Shown: one piece after another, positions 41,163 through 51,660 of the stretch
Position numbering within the stretch: position 1 is the first letter of the stretch
Layout: each line of letters opens with the position of its first letter
NCBI GenBank assembly: GCA_964007475.1
Contig: OZ023275.1
Span: 19,137,829-19,201,828, forward strand
DNA length: 64,000 nucleotides
DNA from: Hybos culiciformis
Taxonomy: Eukaryota; Arthropoda; Insecta; Diptera; Hybotidae
Direction of reading: 5' to 3'
The notes under the pieces: generated by a model
Database searches by the model: none
What the model was told of the DNA's origin: nothing
Seen by the model: the letters and a program-made list of their open reading frames with translations, nothing else
Program-made: the position numbers and the translations under genes

Positions 41163-41449
41163 GTTGTAATTTACTATTACAACAGATGTCTCTATATTAA
41201 TCGGAGAACAGTCGCAACTTTTTTTTATAATTCCAGCAATAAATAGTAAACCGAAAACAAAATTATAAGTCAAATTATTGTAAATACAATTTAAGTCAAA
41301 AATATATTATTTTTGATTTAAGTACTATTCACTATTTATGGCTTCAATTAAAAAAAAAGTTCTCTTTCGCTCCATTTTATATCGCCGTCTCTCTCGTGAC
41401 ACCATGACAAAAACAACTTCAACAAAAAGCATCTAAATAGGCAAAAAGC
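41163..41449. other. spacer between repeat and retroelement remnant
   Basis: AT-rich, with one GC-richer patch near 41380-41400 (cgccgtctctctcgtgac). No gene or repeat is recognised. Confidence 0.4.
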
Positions 41450-42960
41450 GAGTAGGGATATCAACCCAACTGTCGCGAGTAGCAGCTACAGTTCCGGCAC
41501 TTCCGGTGGGAGTGATACATCGCTAGTAGGATCAAACAATGAGTACAATACTCGAAGCACAAAGGACAAAGCAAAATCGATTGAGAAGAAAGAGGAATGT
41601 TAAAACTCCGTCAGAGCGGCTGACCGTAAATGGCTCAGAATATGGAAAAGTGACGGTAAAACGGAGTCGGAAAGATGGATGTTACTCCAACAAGGATAGA
41701 ACAAGTTAAAGGTGATAGGTCAGAAAAGGCCTTCTAAATCGAACCCAAGTCGTACCCAGACATCGGAGACACGGCTGCTGGTTGGTTCTAGCCAATCACC
41801 GGAATATAGTATAGGACCGGCAAAATAGTTGATTTGATGGTTCTAACCTAAACCTGCACTGAGTCACAGTAGAGGACCGGCGACTCGGACAAACCACCTA
41901 AATCTATAGTAAGTCAAAGGAGAACGGAAAGAGTCTCAATTCAAAGATCCAAAGAGACGCAACAGATACACAGTAGTGCAGCCTATAGCACCGGAACTTG
42001 AGAACATCCCAATTTAACGGTTACAGAAAGGGCAAATCCTGGTGCGAGGGTCATAGGGTAAAGGCTTTTACAAGAGGTGTTGCACTTGGTGAGTGATTGG
42101 CAGCTGGAAGCAGTGTTTTTGGCTGCGACTCCCGTACGAATCTTTGACTGGCCATGGTAATAACAACATGCCGGTTTCTTAAATTCCAAGGTTAAAATTG
42201 CGAAGCATGTTGGGAAGGAGCCCTTCTTGACATAGTAAGGAATGACGTTCTTCCAAAGATGCACAAAGTCACAAACTGGCTACCGGAGAAACACATTTTG
42301 CAGCAGCTTAACCAACCGTTGGGACTGAAGTATGATGAGTGGACGGTAATATTCCGGGAGAGAGAGACGGTAATATTCCTAGGGATTAGAAGACGCCTGT
42401 CTGGAAGCACTCAAAGAGGTAGATGAGGTCATCTACTACTTCTGCCGAAGGATAGTCGTAACTAAGGTTAAAGAAGCCAAGGGTTGTGGTGAAGGCGGAG
42501 GATATTTCGACGCCTAAAAGGCTCTGACACCGCAAATCTCTCCGGTACAAATCCTTTTGCTATTAGAGTGGATATGGACTAAATTCTTATAGAAGATAAA
42601 GAGAGCTAGGGAAAAAAATAAAACCACTTGAACTCGGTCCTTGATATGAGTAATTGAAGAGAGTATAGAGTACACAGATCCTGCAACCGGAGATCAACAA
42701 AATTCGCTAAAACGGAGACCAAACTGCTGGAAAAGGAACGGGACGATTAGATGGCAAGGAACGCACCACAAAATAGGTTCGCGAACGTAATCCAGGCAAT
42801 GGGGCAATGGCAATGAATTGGCTCATGCAATACATCAGTCCACACAAACTTCCAGCTGGGATCAGCATATCTCCGTTATGATGCAGATGAGCCACCACGA
42901 ACAAAGGAGCTTGTAAATGTCGTCACTTATGGGAAGAGAACACTACCGGAGCTTCTAATT
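41450..42960 (+). pseudogene. degenerate non-LTR retrotransposon (DUF4780-type ORF1 and start of ORF2)
   Basis: This is the most GC-rich long stretch of the left two thirds. In shifting plus-strand frames it reads as a decayed retroelement. At about 42196-42400 one frame gives CEACWEGALLDIV, then LPKMHKVTNWLPEKHI and YDEWTVIFR. This is the pattern of DUF4780 proteins encoded by insect non-LTR elements (W-E-G-A, then a V-x-W-L-P core, then E-W-x-V). After a frameshift it resumes at about 42402 as CLEALKEVDEVIYYFCRR. Near 42880-42950 the words DADEPPRTKELVNVVTYG resemble part of the apurinic-endonuclease-like domain at the start of ORF2. The 41.5-42.1 kb part, with many Ser/Arg/Lys codons, is probably the disordered ORF1 leader. 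Many stops and shifts make it non-functional. It keeps 5' parts but lacks a reverse transcriptase. Family naming is from memory of the domain pattern. Confidence 0.6.
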
Positions 42961-44164
42961 TTATTAATAGTGCAAAACAGGAAAAATTGACATCACTGTC
43001 AGTACGTAAGCCATCTCAGAATATATCAATAAGATTGCAAATTGTAATTAGAAAACTGCTTGTTTTACTTTTTTTTAACCTTAAAAATAAGAATATAAGA
43101 CCTAAAAAATTACTAATAAAAATATAGTCAATAGCAATCCACCGACATATCTCTTTTTTAGAGAACATGTTCTCTTTTTCAAGGCAGATCTTTTGTTCAC
43201 TTCACTTTTTGATAAATGTTCACTTTTTTAGAGATATCTCTTTTTTTAGTCACTTTTTTATGCGTTTTGTCTCTTTTTGTCCTCTTTTTACGTTCTTTCC
43301 AAAAAAAATTTTAATAAATCAATTATAGGTATTAATCATTATTTAATGGTTAAAAAGCTTTTGTCTAATGTGGCTAAGAAAACCAGGCTTTATTTTTCAA
43401 GGCGTTTAACAGTCCACAAAAAATTTATGTCTGTTTAGTGACGTCACTGTTCTGTCTTAAAGCAAAATATATTTTCATTTCTTTTCATTTTTATTCGAAT
43501 TGCTAATGCTTTAAAACCGGAGATTACTTAAAAATAAACACAAACAATAATTTTAAAAAATTCAAAGAAAGCATTCTTATATGAATGAGATTCTTTGTGT
43601 AATTTAATTTGGATTCGCTTAAAGTTCTAAGCTAAGGCAAAACGCAGAAGGTAGGTAAGTAAAATAATTAAGTATTTAATGAAAAAAATTATTTTATTTT
43701 TATTTGTTGGTTTATAATTAATAAGGCTGTCACACTTCGGCTTTTTAATGGCTTTATGAAAAAGCTGTCGTCGTTGTGGCTGTTTTGTGGCTTTTTCCAA
43801 ACAAAAAAATGAAAAAAAAGCTAGTTATTCAAATGAGCTCTGTGAGAAAATAATAAACTAACAATTGCATACTTTTAGGAAGTTGGCGCCAATATTTTGT
43901 CAAAAAACGAAAAAAAAAACAAAAAAAATTTCCGAAAAAAAAGGATATTATTAAAAAACCCCAAAAAGTGCAAGTGTGAACGCATTTCAAAAAGCCACCA
44001 TAAGTAGTGACTCGCTTATAAGCTATTAATTTTAAAAATGGCAAATCCATTTTGTGAATAGTTATAAATTTAAAGTAAAATTTGTTTTTAATCAATTCAC
44101 AAAGTAAGACTTTCTAAATCGACGGCACGGCAAAATGTGAATAAAAAAATCCTGTTTATTTTTT
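42961..44164. other. non-coding, includes a pyrimidine-rich CTCTTTTT tract
   Basis: At 43130-43290 the sequence is dominated by repeats of tctcttttt and cacttttt on the plus strand, a low-complexity tract. The rest is AT-rich. Words near 43728-43760 (gctgtcacacttcggc) and 43960-43980 are weakly complementary and could be transposon ends, but I do not call an element. Confidence 0.45.
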
Positions 44165-45425
44165 AGATTTCAAAATTAGCAAGCGAAAATGTGTTTTTAG
44201 TGAAGAATTACAAACTAAATATCCTACATTTAACGCAACTGTTTCCAAACATGAATTCTTTGCAAACTTTGTTCAGTAAAAGTCAGAATTGCTAATAAGG
44301 GCAAATACGATATTGAGCAACACCTTAAATCTAAAAAGCATACTGACAATATTCGAGCTGGGAAAACGAACAGCCTTATTCCAAATTTTTGTACTGAAAA
44401 TTTTAAAGAACTAAATGAAAAAATAAGTGCTATCGAGGCTCATAGTTTAAAACATCACCTTGCTTTCGTTCAACAGATTGCACAAATAAATTATTTACTG
44501 ATTCTCAAACTGCAAGTAAAATTTCATGTGGCAGGATAAAAACAAAGGCTATAGCCATAGGTGTAACAGTACCACACACAATTGAAAAAATATTTATTGA
44601 AATCTCAACAGTTCATTTCATAACCATTTCCACAGACGCGAGTAATCATGGAAATCGTAAAATATTCCCAATCGTTATTCAATATTTTAAATATGAAATT
44701 GGTATTGTTACAAAATTATTAGAAATTCAAAATCTTACAAATGAAAAATCTGAAAACATTTCTAATTATCTTATAAATACTTTGAAAAAATATGATATTT
44801 TACAAAAAGTTATTACGTTTACTGGTGATAATACAAATACAAATTTTGGAGTCATTAACCGAGCAGGAACTAGAAATGTTCAATCGAAGTTGACAACAAG
44901 TATTGGAGGAAATTTAATAGGAGTCGGTTGCCCAGTTCACATAGTTCATAACGCTGCCCAGCATGGATTTGATTTATTTCTGATAGATATAGATTGTATT
45001 GTAACAAAAATTCACAATTACTTTTCAATATACACAGTCCGTGTAGAGCAAATGAAAGATTTTTGCAATTTTGTAGATATAGAATATCGACAATTATTAA
45101 AGCATACGAAAACCAGATGGTTATCACTTCATCCAGTCATTCATCGAATTTTGCAAATCTTTCCAGTTCTAAAAGCTTACTTTCTTTCTTTGCAATCATG
45201 TCCACACATTATAAAAAAATTTTTTGAATCAAATTTAAGTTAGGCATATTTATTTTTTGCACATTCATTAACGAATGTTTATGAAGAGAGAGCAAAAGAG
45301 GTACAATCAGAAAAAAATTCGTTATTGGAAATAATGGCATCCATAGATTTGTTAAAATCTAATTTGAAAGAAAGAATCGAGGAAAATTTTTTGCCTCTTA
45401 AAGTTAAAATTATTTTAAAAATAAA
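44165..45425 (+). pseudogene. decayed hAT-family transposase
   Basis: Joined frames read as a hAT-superfamily transposase of the type often annotated as ZBED/zinc-finger-MYM-like proteins in insects. At 44180-44279 there is KRKCVFSEELQTKYPTFNA, then a frame change to a BED-finger-like part with HLKSKKHTD (about 44320-44350). A second shift near 44462 enters a long frame. This holds the first acidic motif STDASNHG (about 44630), the second core DNTNTNFG (about 44825-44850, the hAT catalytic Asp region), and the GCPVHIVHNAAQHGFD segment (about 44925-44970). A TRWLSLHP motif follows at about 45110. A stop at 45241 interrupts, but similarity continues with YLFFAHSLTNVYEERAKEV and LPLKVK to about 45410. 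The first Cys pair of the finger seems lost. At least two frameshifts and two stops make it inactive. No terminal repeats were found around it. Confidence 0.8.
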
Positions 45426-47260
45426 CATCAATAACTTGTACCTTATATTTAGCAAACTGACAAAAACGCGTTTTTTGCAAAAATTGGATTTTTATTCTTG
45501 AAAGTGGTAGAAAGTGGTATTAGAAATTATGTTTGTTCAACAAGTTTGCCGCCATTTTGGTTTTTTTAGGTTTTACCGTTACTTTTTGGTTACTTTGAAA
45601 TTAAGCATTTTTGAGTATGAAAACGTCGAAATAGCCTTTCATGATGTTCTAGACTTTGATTCAGGAGGAGTTTACCTTCATTTTTTTAGAAAGTTTTAGT
45701 TCCTGAAAATATTGTATAGATAGCGTTTTAACCAATTTTGTGTATTAAACTAAAATTACTCCACCTTTTGGGCAACATTTGTACTACAGAAATGAAACCA
45801 AAAAAAGACCGTTTCAAGACCTTTCAAAAAAAAATTTTTAAGAATCGAATAATAAATAAAAGAGGTATGCCAATTAAAAAAATTACGAAAAAAAGAATGT
45901 CCGTTATTATTCAAAAACTCAATTTTAAAGAACGAATCCATAACAAAAATGACTGAAAAACCAAAATTTATGAGGACATGTTTTTAGGAAATGCATGTTG
46001 GAACGTGAATGAACGGATAAATCGTTCGAATAATTTAAAACAATTATCTACTACTAAAAAACGTAAAAGCGACTCAAAACAACTCGTGAGTGAGATTTTG
46101 AATGATTCGGAGACAGAGCTGGACTGGCCTAACAAGCTAGAAGGAGTTTCCTGGTGGGCGGTACTAAAATCTGTTGTCTAAAATTATAATGTTTTCTTTT
46201 AATTTTTTTTTTAAGCGTGAGAAAATTTTTTTACAAAGAAAATTTGAATTTCCCTGTCCTAAATTCATTCCCATTCCAGCCCTGTTCGCAGATACTCGAT
46301 TTTATAGCAAGTAATTTGCTATATGCCTTTCAGAAATTATTGTAAAATCAGATAGGATTAAATACTGAAAAAACAAATTACAATAGCAAAAAGTTTAGGT
46401 TATAAGTTTGGAAAAGAAAATTGGAAAGAAAATGAAATTGATGTGGAAGAAACATTAAAAAAAAGAATTTCAAAGCTTATATGACAATGTCTATGAAAGT
46501 GAAATGAAATGGGAGTCTGTTTAAAACAGTTGTCGAAAAAATATACCGTAAAATCAACACTAAAACCGAGCAAAAATCGAACCAAAAAACTTCAAAACTG
46601 GTTTTATATAAAATGCCGCCAATCCGAAAGTACTGGACCGATTTCACCTGCGAAAGCGGCTTTGGAAAGGTATAAATATTTACTTTTTGACTGCGAAGTT
46701 TGAAAAATATCGTACGTAAGATCATGGAGTACAACTTTTTTGAAAATGGCGAAAAATGGTCATTTTTTTGTATGGGGAAATTCTAAGAAGTGAATTATCT
46801 TCTAAAACATTAGAAAATTTCAACCTGCGAAAGCGGCTTTTTAAAGTGGCCTGGAAGACCTTTCCAAAATGGTATAGAGTGACCAAATCGGTTGAAAATT
46901 GAGGAAGTACATTCAAATGAAAAAACCCATTTTTTGTTTTTTCAGTGTTTTTAGGGTTTCTCTATGGGTTAAACTGGCAACACCGAGTTGCCAGCACCTG
47001 CAAAGAAAGCCCGCACGAATACTTACTTAAAATGATATCTGAAAATATTCTTGTAAATTTAACAACAGAGAGATGATAGTTTGAAGTTTCAAAATTTTCC
47101 AAGCCTTCTGCCACAAGAATCGTCATATCTCCCAAAAAAAATTTTTTTTTTTTAAATCTGAAATGCAAAAACTTAGGTCAAATATCAGCCTATAAAATAA
47201 ATGTAAAATGAAAGTCTAACGATTAACTTGAAAAAATGAAAAAAATGTCAGGTTGCTACT
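45426..47260. other. repeat-like non-coding DNA after the hAT remnant
   Basis: Less AT-rich than the left desert. A direct word acctgcgaaagcggcttt occurs at about 46648 and 46819. A perfect 8-bp stem hairpin (ctggcaac/gttgccag) lies at 46974-46994. A 67-codon plus-strand frame at 45978-46181 holds words such as TKKRKSDSKQLVSEIL and SETELDWPNKLEGVSWWAV; its composition is more protein-like than its neighbours, so it may be another transposon-protein remnant. I do not recognise it. Confidence 0.4.
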
Positions 47261-47261
<1 letters not shown>

Positions 47262-47291
<30 letters not shown>

Positions 47292-47292
47292 A
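47262..47292. repeat. (TA)n microsatellite
   Basis: About 12 uninterrupted TA units followed by an A run. Confidence 0.95.
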
Positions 47293-47589
47293 AAAGGGCC
47301 GTTGCAAATAAATAATTTTGTTATAAAAACGATTTTTTTCTCGATTTTCACATTAACTAACCTTTTCCAGATAAAGTGTAGGTTTGTTCTATTATGTTCT
47401 CTTTTTTGATATCGAAATGTTCTATATTTTTTTAGGTCAGACTTGGTCACCTGAGTCCAAATCGGACTCTTACAAGAAAACTGCATTTTACCCAAAATAT
47501 TTCAAAATAAAATAAATTTATATTGTTCATTAATTTTAAATAAAACGTTTACAAATAAAAAATTATTATTTGAGCAATTTTTTCTCAAA

Positions 47590-47809
47590 TTAAAAAAAAA
47601 ATTAAAAATTATTTACCGACAGTTAATAAATGAATATATATTTTTTTTTCCTAAAATAACAACAATAACTTCTAATTCAACTTTGTTTTTCGCACGTGAG
47701 TCGTTCACGTGCGAAAAAACTAAAATTAATAATAAGTTAATGTTGTCATTTTTGGATAAAAAATATATTTATTTATAAACTGTCAGTAAATAAATTTTTA
47801 ATTTTTTTG
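47590..47809. repeat. foldback element with palindromic core
   Basis: The outer arms pair: attaaaaattatttaccgac on the left with a complementary gtcagtaaataaatttttaa on the right. The centre (47690-47718) is itself a perfect 9-bp-stem hairpin, cgcacgtga-gtcgt-tcacgtgcg. The intermediate region is AT-rich and pairs imperfectly. Probably a foldback MITE. The same cacgtgcgaaaaa-type core reappears inside the 54.7-kb element. Confidence 0.65.
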
Positions 47810-47815
47810 AGCATA

Positions 47816-47896
47816 GTTGCAGGTAAAAAATACTAGTTTTTTACGTCGTGCACGTGGGTGGTGAATTACGTCGGCCATATCTCTAGCATTATCAAA
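47816..47896 (-). mobile_element. isolated end of the TGCTAGAGATAGAGTCG family
   Basis: The segment ending gtgaattacgtcg...atatctctagcatta matches the right terminus of the element at 54663-55234. No partner terminus is visible nearby, so this is a truncated or solo end. Confidence 0.5.
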
Positions 47897-48829
47897 AAGG
47901 CTTCTGTTTTTGACGTCTAGATAGAAGCTTCGGTTACATTTTTTATGTGTATCTAAAATATATTTGGAAATTTCCCAGTATTTTTTTACCGCTTTGGCTT
48001 TGATCTTTTTTTTTCTATGAAAAAAATTACACAATTTATCATTGTGAAAGAAAATTTAAAGCAATAAAGACATTAAACATAAAACATAAATATTTTATCT
48101 TGGAAAAAGTAAAATAGTTTTTTTTTTCACTTTTTACTTTTTTTCTAATAAAAAATAATTTAAAATTTAAAAACCTAGTGAATTATTGACATCCTGTTGA
48201 TAGTTTTATCTACACAATTCAATTGTTCGAAAAGGATAAGGCTTAAGGTAATTATAATATTTTTTTAATATCTTAAAATGAAAAGCCAACATTTGCGTAA
48301 TGGCGGATGTCGTCTGGTAATAAAATAGATGCGAAGAAAATAAATTTTTTTTAGTAGGTACCTATAAATTTATGATAAAGAAAAATACCCAATATACCTA
48401 CCATATATTGTTTTGAGGCAGGTAATTTTGTTTCCATGTTCCAGCTAATCAATGCTCTTAGTTTTGAGTACCTAACTTGGTAAAAATATTTTTTTAAATT
48501 GCTAAGCATTCAATAGTGATAGGTATCTACCATTTTAAGTTTTCTGTAGCTGTGAAAAATTCCTGGAAAACAAAGCCGTAGAAAAATTACTGGAACACAA
48601 AGAGAAAGAGTAAATAACGAGAAGTGGGAAAAGTGAAATAAAAATTAAATTATGTTCACATGCGCATAATTGTCAAACAAAAAAAAAATTTTAATTTATA
48701 CTAGGTAGTAGCTTTTTTTTTTTAAATTATTTGCAACTCACCAGATACATATAATTGTGATTTTTTGGGATTATTTAAAGCCGAAATGTATGCACACGAT
48801 GTGTCAGATCAGGAATAAATAATTTTGTT
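47897..48829. other. AT-rich spacer in the transposon nest
   Basis: No gene, exon or clear repeat is seen. It contains short low-complexity runs and a few taggtacc-like words. Confidence 0.45.
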
Positions 48830-49029
48830 TTACGGGCTGTCTACATTAGCGATTAAGAATCGCGCGTAATTATGAATATTGTATTTTTTCTGTTTCATTT
48901 ATTAGTATTTGTGTGTGCTCAATATGCCACTGGGTTAGACAGCATGCGATTTTTATAGATTTTTCCAAATTGTACCATTTTACTTGACTTAAATGTAGAC
49001 ACCTAAAGATAAAAATCTACAACTACAAT

Positions 49030-49955
49030 GCGCAATTGACAATGTCATAAATACGTGTAGCGACACCTATTGAAGTTTATTTAAACAAATCGGTGGTACG
49101 AAATTAAAAAATCTTATAGAAAATAGCACAAATATTACTTTAAATCGAATAATTAAATTGATAAGTAAATCTTCTTAAAACAAACATTTTAAAATTTGTG
49201 TCGTCGTTGTTACCCCCAATTGTGTTCTTTGCTGGTTCAAATTTTTTTGGAATTTGAAATAAATTAAATGTCCTTTTTGGGTCTTTAAATACACTGTGGA
49301 ATTTCATATAGGTGGATCGACGGTTTATTAATTTTTGATAAAAAATTAATATACAATATTTCTTAAGTTTTATTTTCATGCATCGAGCAAACACAATTTG
49401 CTGTAGAACCAGCAAAATTTTTACGTCAAAAAATGTGAAAAGAATTTGTAGCAAAATAAAAACAAACAGAAAATTTTTTGGTATGATAAATGAAAAAAAA
49501 TTTACATGTACAATATCACAATAATTTAGTAACTTACCATTTTGAAATTGTTGATCCATTTTTATTTTGAATATTTTTATTGTTATCAAAAAAGCATCTG
49601 TCAAAAATTCAAAAAAAAAACAAAAATTTTATAGTTGAAAAAAAATTATACTTGAGCAAGTATATTTTTATAGCAGCATTTTTATTAATGTAAACAATTT
49701 TCGAATATGCTATAATGCTGCCCTAAAAGCACGTTATCTGCTTTCTCTTTCAAACATATGAAACTTTTATATGAAAATTGTCTGACTCTTTCTATTTTTC
49801 CAGCAAAATTTATCGATGCATGTAAATCCAGCTTTAGTTGATTTTTAATTTTAAACGAAACAGCTCGTTTTTTTCCATACAAAAAGGAAAATTGATACCA
49901 CCGATTTGTTTCTACGATTAACACCTGGGGTATATGCCAGTTGTCAATCTCAATA
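49030..49955. mobile_element. possible nested element, imperfect inverted ends
   Basis: A perfect 14-bp inverted pair, acaaatcggtggta (49085-49098) and taccaccgatttgt (49896-49909), is backed by weaker complementarity further out (caattgacaatg at 49033 against ttgtcaatctcaat at 49941). These may bound a 0.9-kb element, or may be subterminal structure of the larger 48.8-53.4 kb transposon. No target duplication was found. Confidence 0.4.
49140..49604 (-). CDS. unrecognised open frame inside the transposon nest
   Basis: A 154-codon minus-strand frame, the longest uninterrupted one in the 48.8-53.4 kb composite. The N-terminal half is Phe/Ile/Leu-rich and looks like translated AT-rich DNA. The C-terminal half is more protein-like, with words such as KDPKRTFNLFQIPKKFEPAK and NTIGGNNDDTNFKMFVLRRF. 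A strong donor-like gtaagt follows MDQQFQNG in the frame and a cag acceptor lies before QIVFARCM, but splicing these two would shift the frame, so I do not model an intron. It could be a decayed transposon protein or chance. Confidence 0.2.
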   Translation of the reverse strand: MTDAFLITIKIFKIKMDQQFQNGKLLNYCDIVHVNFFSFIIPKNFLFVFILLQILFTFFDVKILLVLQQIVFARCMKIKLKKYCILIFYQKLINRRSTYMKFHSVFKDPKRTFNLFQIPKKFEPAKNTIGGNNDDTNFKMFVLRRFTYQFNYSI

Positions 49956-50128
49956 AAGAACAGAGGAATAGAGGAACAAATAGAATTACCAAAAAATTGG
50001 GAAAGTAAACAAAAAACGCATGCGTAGGATAAAAAAAAAACTTTGTCATCCCAGCATGCTTGATTGAATTTTTTTTGTTACAGATGAACACGTGGTTTAT
50101 TTGCTAATAAAGTTTGAAATAAAAAAAA

Positions 50129-50240
50129 ATTGTGAAACTCACTTAAAATATACTTCGAAATTGTGAAACTCACTTAAAATACACTTAATTTCGAAATTCT
50201 GAATACACTGAAATTAAAATACACTTAAAATATACTTCGA
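50129..50240. repeat. about 31-bp degenerate tandem repeat
   Basis: Two nearly identical units (attgtgaaactcacttaaaa plus ta(t/c)acttcga) are followed by decayed copies sharing cacttaaaatatacttcga. It lies just left of the 50244 element. Confidence 0.75.
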
Positions 50241-50243
50241 GAA

Positions 50244-50858
50244 TAGTCCAAGAGCTCGCAACGTAAGAATTCACGTGATTTTAGCAAGGCTCATTTTTTA
50301 ATATAATGTTCCATACTACGGTGCAGGACGCATAAAGGTAGTCTGGCTGTCAGACGACGTTGCGTTTACCCGTGGGAGCAGAACCAAGTAGGTAAAAAAA
50401 ATGCAAAATTACATGAAAAAAACAAATTACTTTTAAATGACATAGGTCTGGCATCCATTTAGCAACGGTATTTCCGTCTGGCAAATTGGATGTAGTATAT
50501 ATAAGATCCAATCTATAACATAAAAATTTCAGCCTTGCTAAAATGACGTGAAATTGAAGTTTTTTTTTGTTATAAATCAAGGTCTGGCACGGTCTTAACA
50601 ACTCCGAAGCCGTCTGGCAATGATGCATTAACATTTCATATAATAAGCACAAACAAGTGACATAACTAGAAATCGTGCTATTATCACGTAATTTTGCATT
50701 TTTTCTTTGACCTACCTGAATCTGCTCCCACGGGTAAACGCAACGTCATCTGACAGCCAGACTACCCTTATGGGTCCTGCACCGTAGCATTTAACAATAT
50801 TTTAAAAAATGAGCCTTGCTAAAATCACGTGCCAAAAACGTTGCGAGCTCTTAGACTA
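50244..50858. mobile_element. foldback transposon with about 160-bp inverted repeats
   Basis: The left end tagtccaagagctcgcaacg and right end cgttgcgagctcttagacta match with one mismatch. Complementarity runs inward for about 160 bp, through cacgtgattttagcaaggct, then ggtgcagga, then gtagtctggctgtcaga, then gcgtttacccgtgggagcag. The middle (about 50405-50690) repeats the word gtctggca three times. GAA stands outside both ends and could be a short target duplication. No coding capacity. It sits inside the 48.8-53.4 kb composite, so it is younger than that element. Confidence 0.85.
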
Positions 50859-51167
50859 GAATGTGGAATGCTCTCCCATCAAAATTGTTCCCGACAGCTG
50901 GCGGACGCTTGTTTTACGACTTGCGTCGCTTTAAGAAGAGTATACATGATTACCTACTAACTATCCCACTTTTTAATCCCGTCTAAACTTCCTGTCCCCA
51001 CTATTAAATCCTTACTTCTTTAAGTATAAAAGGTATCCCACCTAGTGATTTGGTAACTTCAATAAAAAAATAAAAAAAATTTAACATTTTTCATTAACAT
51101 TTTCGGTACCCAGTTCATTTTTATACACAAAAACTACATTACGGCATTAACAATTGATTTTACATTG

Positions 51168-51660
51168 GGTACTTTTCCGTTAGCCGGGAGCAAATGTACG
51201 GCTCAAAAAATTTTACGGCGCAAATTTGAAATGTTACTTGGAGGTTAGACGAGACTAAAAACTAGTTATAACTAAAATGTTTTTTGAATGTATGTGTGAA
51301 AAATTATATAAAAAAAATAAAATTTTGAAATAGTTATAACTAATAGTTTTAACTAAAAAATATTCTGAATCTAAAGTATTACTTGTCAAATGAAATATTT
51401 TTTTTAAATGTAAATAAAAACTAAAATGTGAAGTAATATAATAAAATAGTTTGTAAATAGTTTTAACTATAATTAAGCCAGTGGAGAATAATTACACAAA
51501 CACAAATAAAAAACTCATATAATTGTAAATAGTTAAGACTAGTTTTTACTCTCGTCTAACCACTGCGTAACTGAAAACTTTTGGAAAAGGTAAAAAAATT
51601 TGCGACTTGATTCACAATTTTTTGCGCCGTACATTTGCGCCCGGCTAACGGAAAAGTACC
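51168..51660. mobile_element. hAT-type MITE with TTACATTG target duplication (copy A)
   Basis: The termini ggtacttttccgttagccgg and ccggctaacggaaaagtacc are exact inverted repeats, extending inward through gcaaatgtacggc/gccgtacatttgc. The 8-bp word TTACATTG flanks both ends (51160-51167 and 51661-51668). An exact 8-bp duplication is the hallmark of the hAT superfamily. The interior is split by another element at about 51243-51561. A younger, more symmetrical relative is at 59268-59536. No coding capacity, so it depends on a transposase from elsewhere. The decayed hAT gene at 44-45 kb is not shown to be its source. Confidence 0.92.
51243..51561. mobile_element. nested MITE with GGTTAGACGAGA termini
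   Basis: The left end ggttagacgagactaaaaac and right end gtttttactctcgtctaacc match except at one position. The AT-rich interior contains several taactagttttaact-like words. It lies inside the hAT-type MITE, so it inserted later. A target duplication is not obvious. Confidence 0.8.

Larger units (their letters stand above)
39800..41170. repeat. composite repeat related to the 20-kb cluster
   Basis: This region contains blocks shared with 20.05-20.38 kb. The foldback at 40992-41162 matches 20056-20224. The complement of taatgtgcatgtg plus gtagttgca at about 40950-40985 matches 20239-20268. The interval 39980-40030, ending gtctgtatt reversed, matches 20329-20376 on the opposite strand. The first and last blocks are further apart here than at 20 kb, and the extra DNA includes the perfect hairpin at 40651-40818. 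A second taatgtgcatgtg word occurs at about 39812. I read it as one larger non-autonomous element enlarged by later insertion; its true ends are unclear. Confidence 0.6.

Noticed and set aside
41983..42904. Three minus-strand frames of 65-93 codons over the retroelement remnant
   Set aside because: They are antisense shadows of the plus-strand remnant, where the recognisable protein words lie.
43728..43985. Possible hAT terminal repeats (gctgtcacacttcggc and tgcaagtgtgaacgc)
   Set aside because: The match is short and interrupted, with no 8-bp duplication, so it is not called as an element boundary for the transposase remnant.
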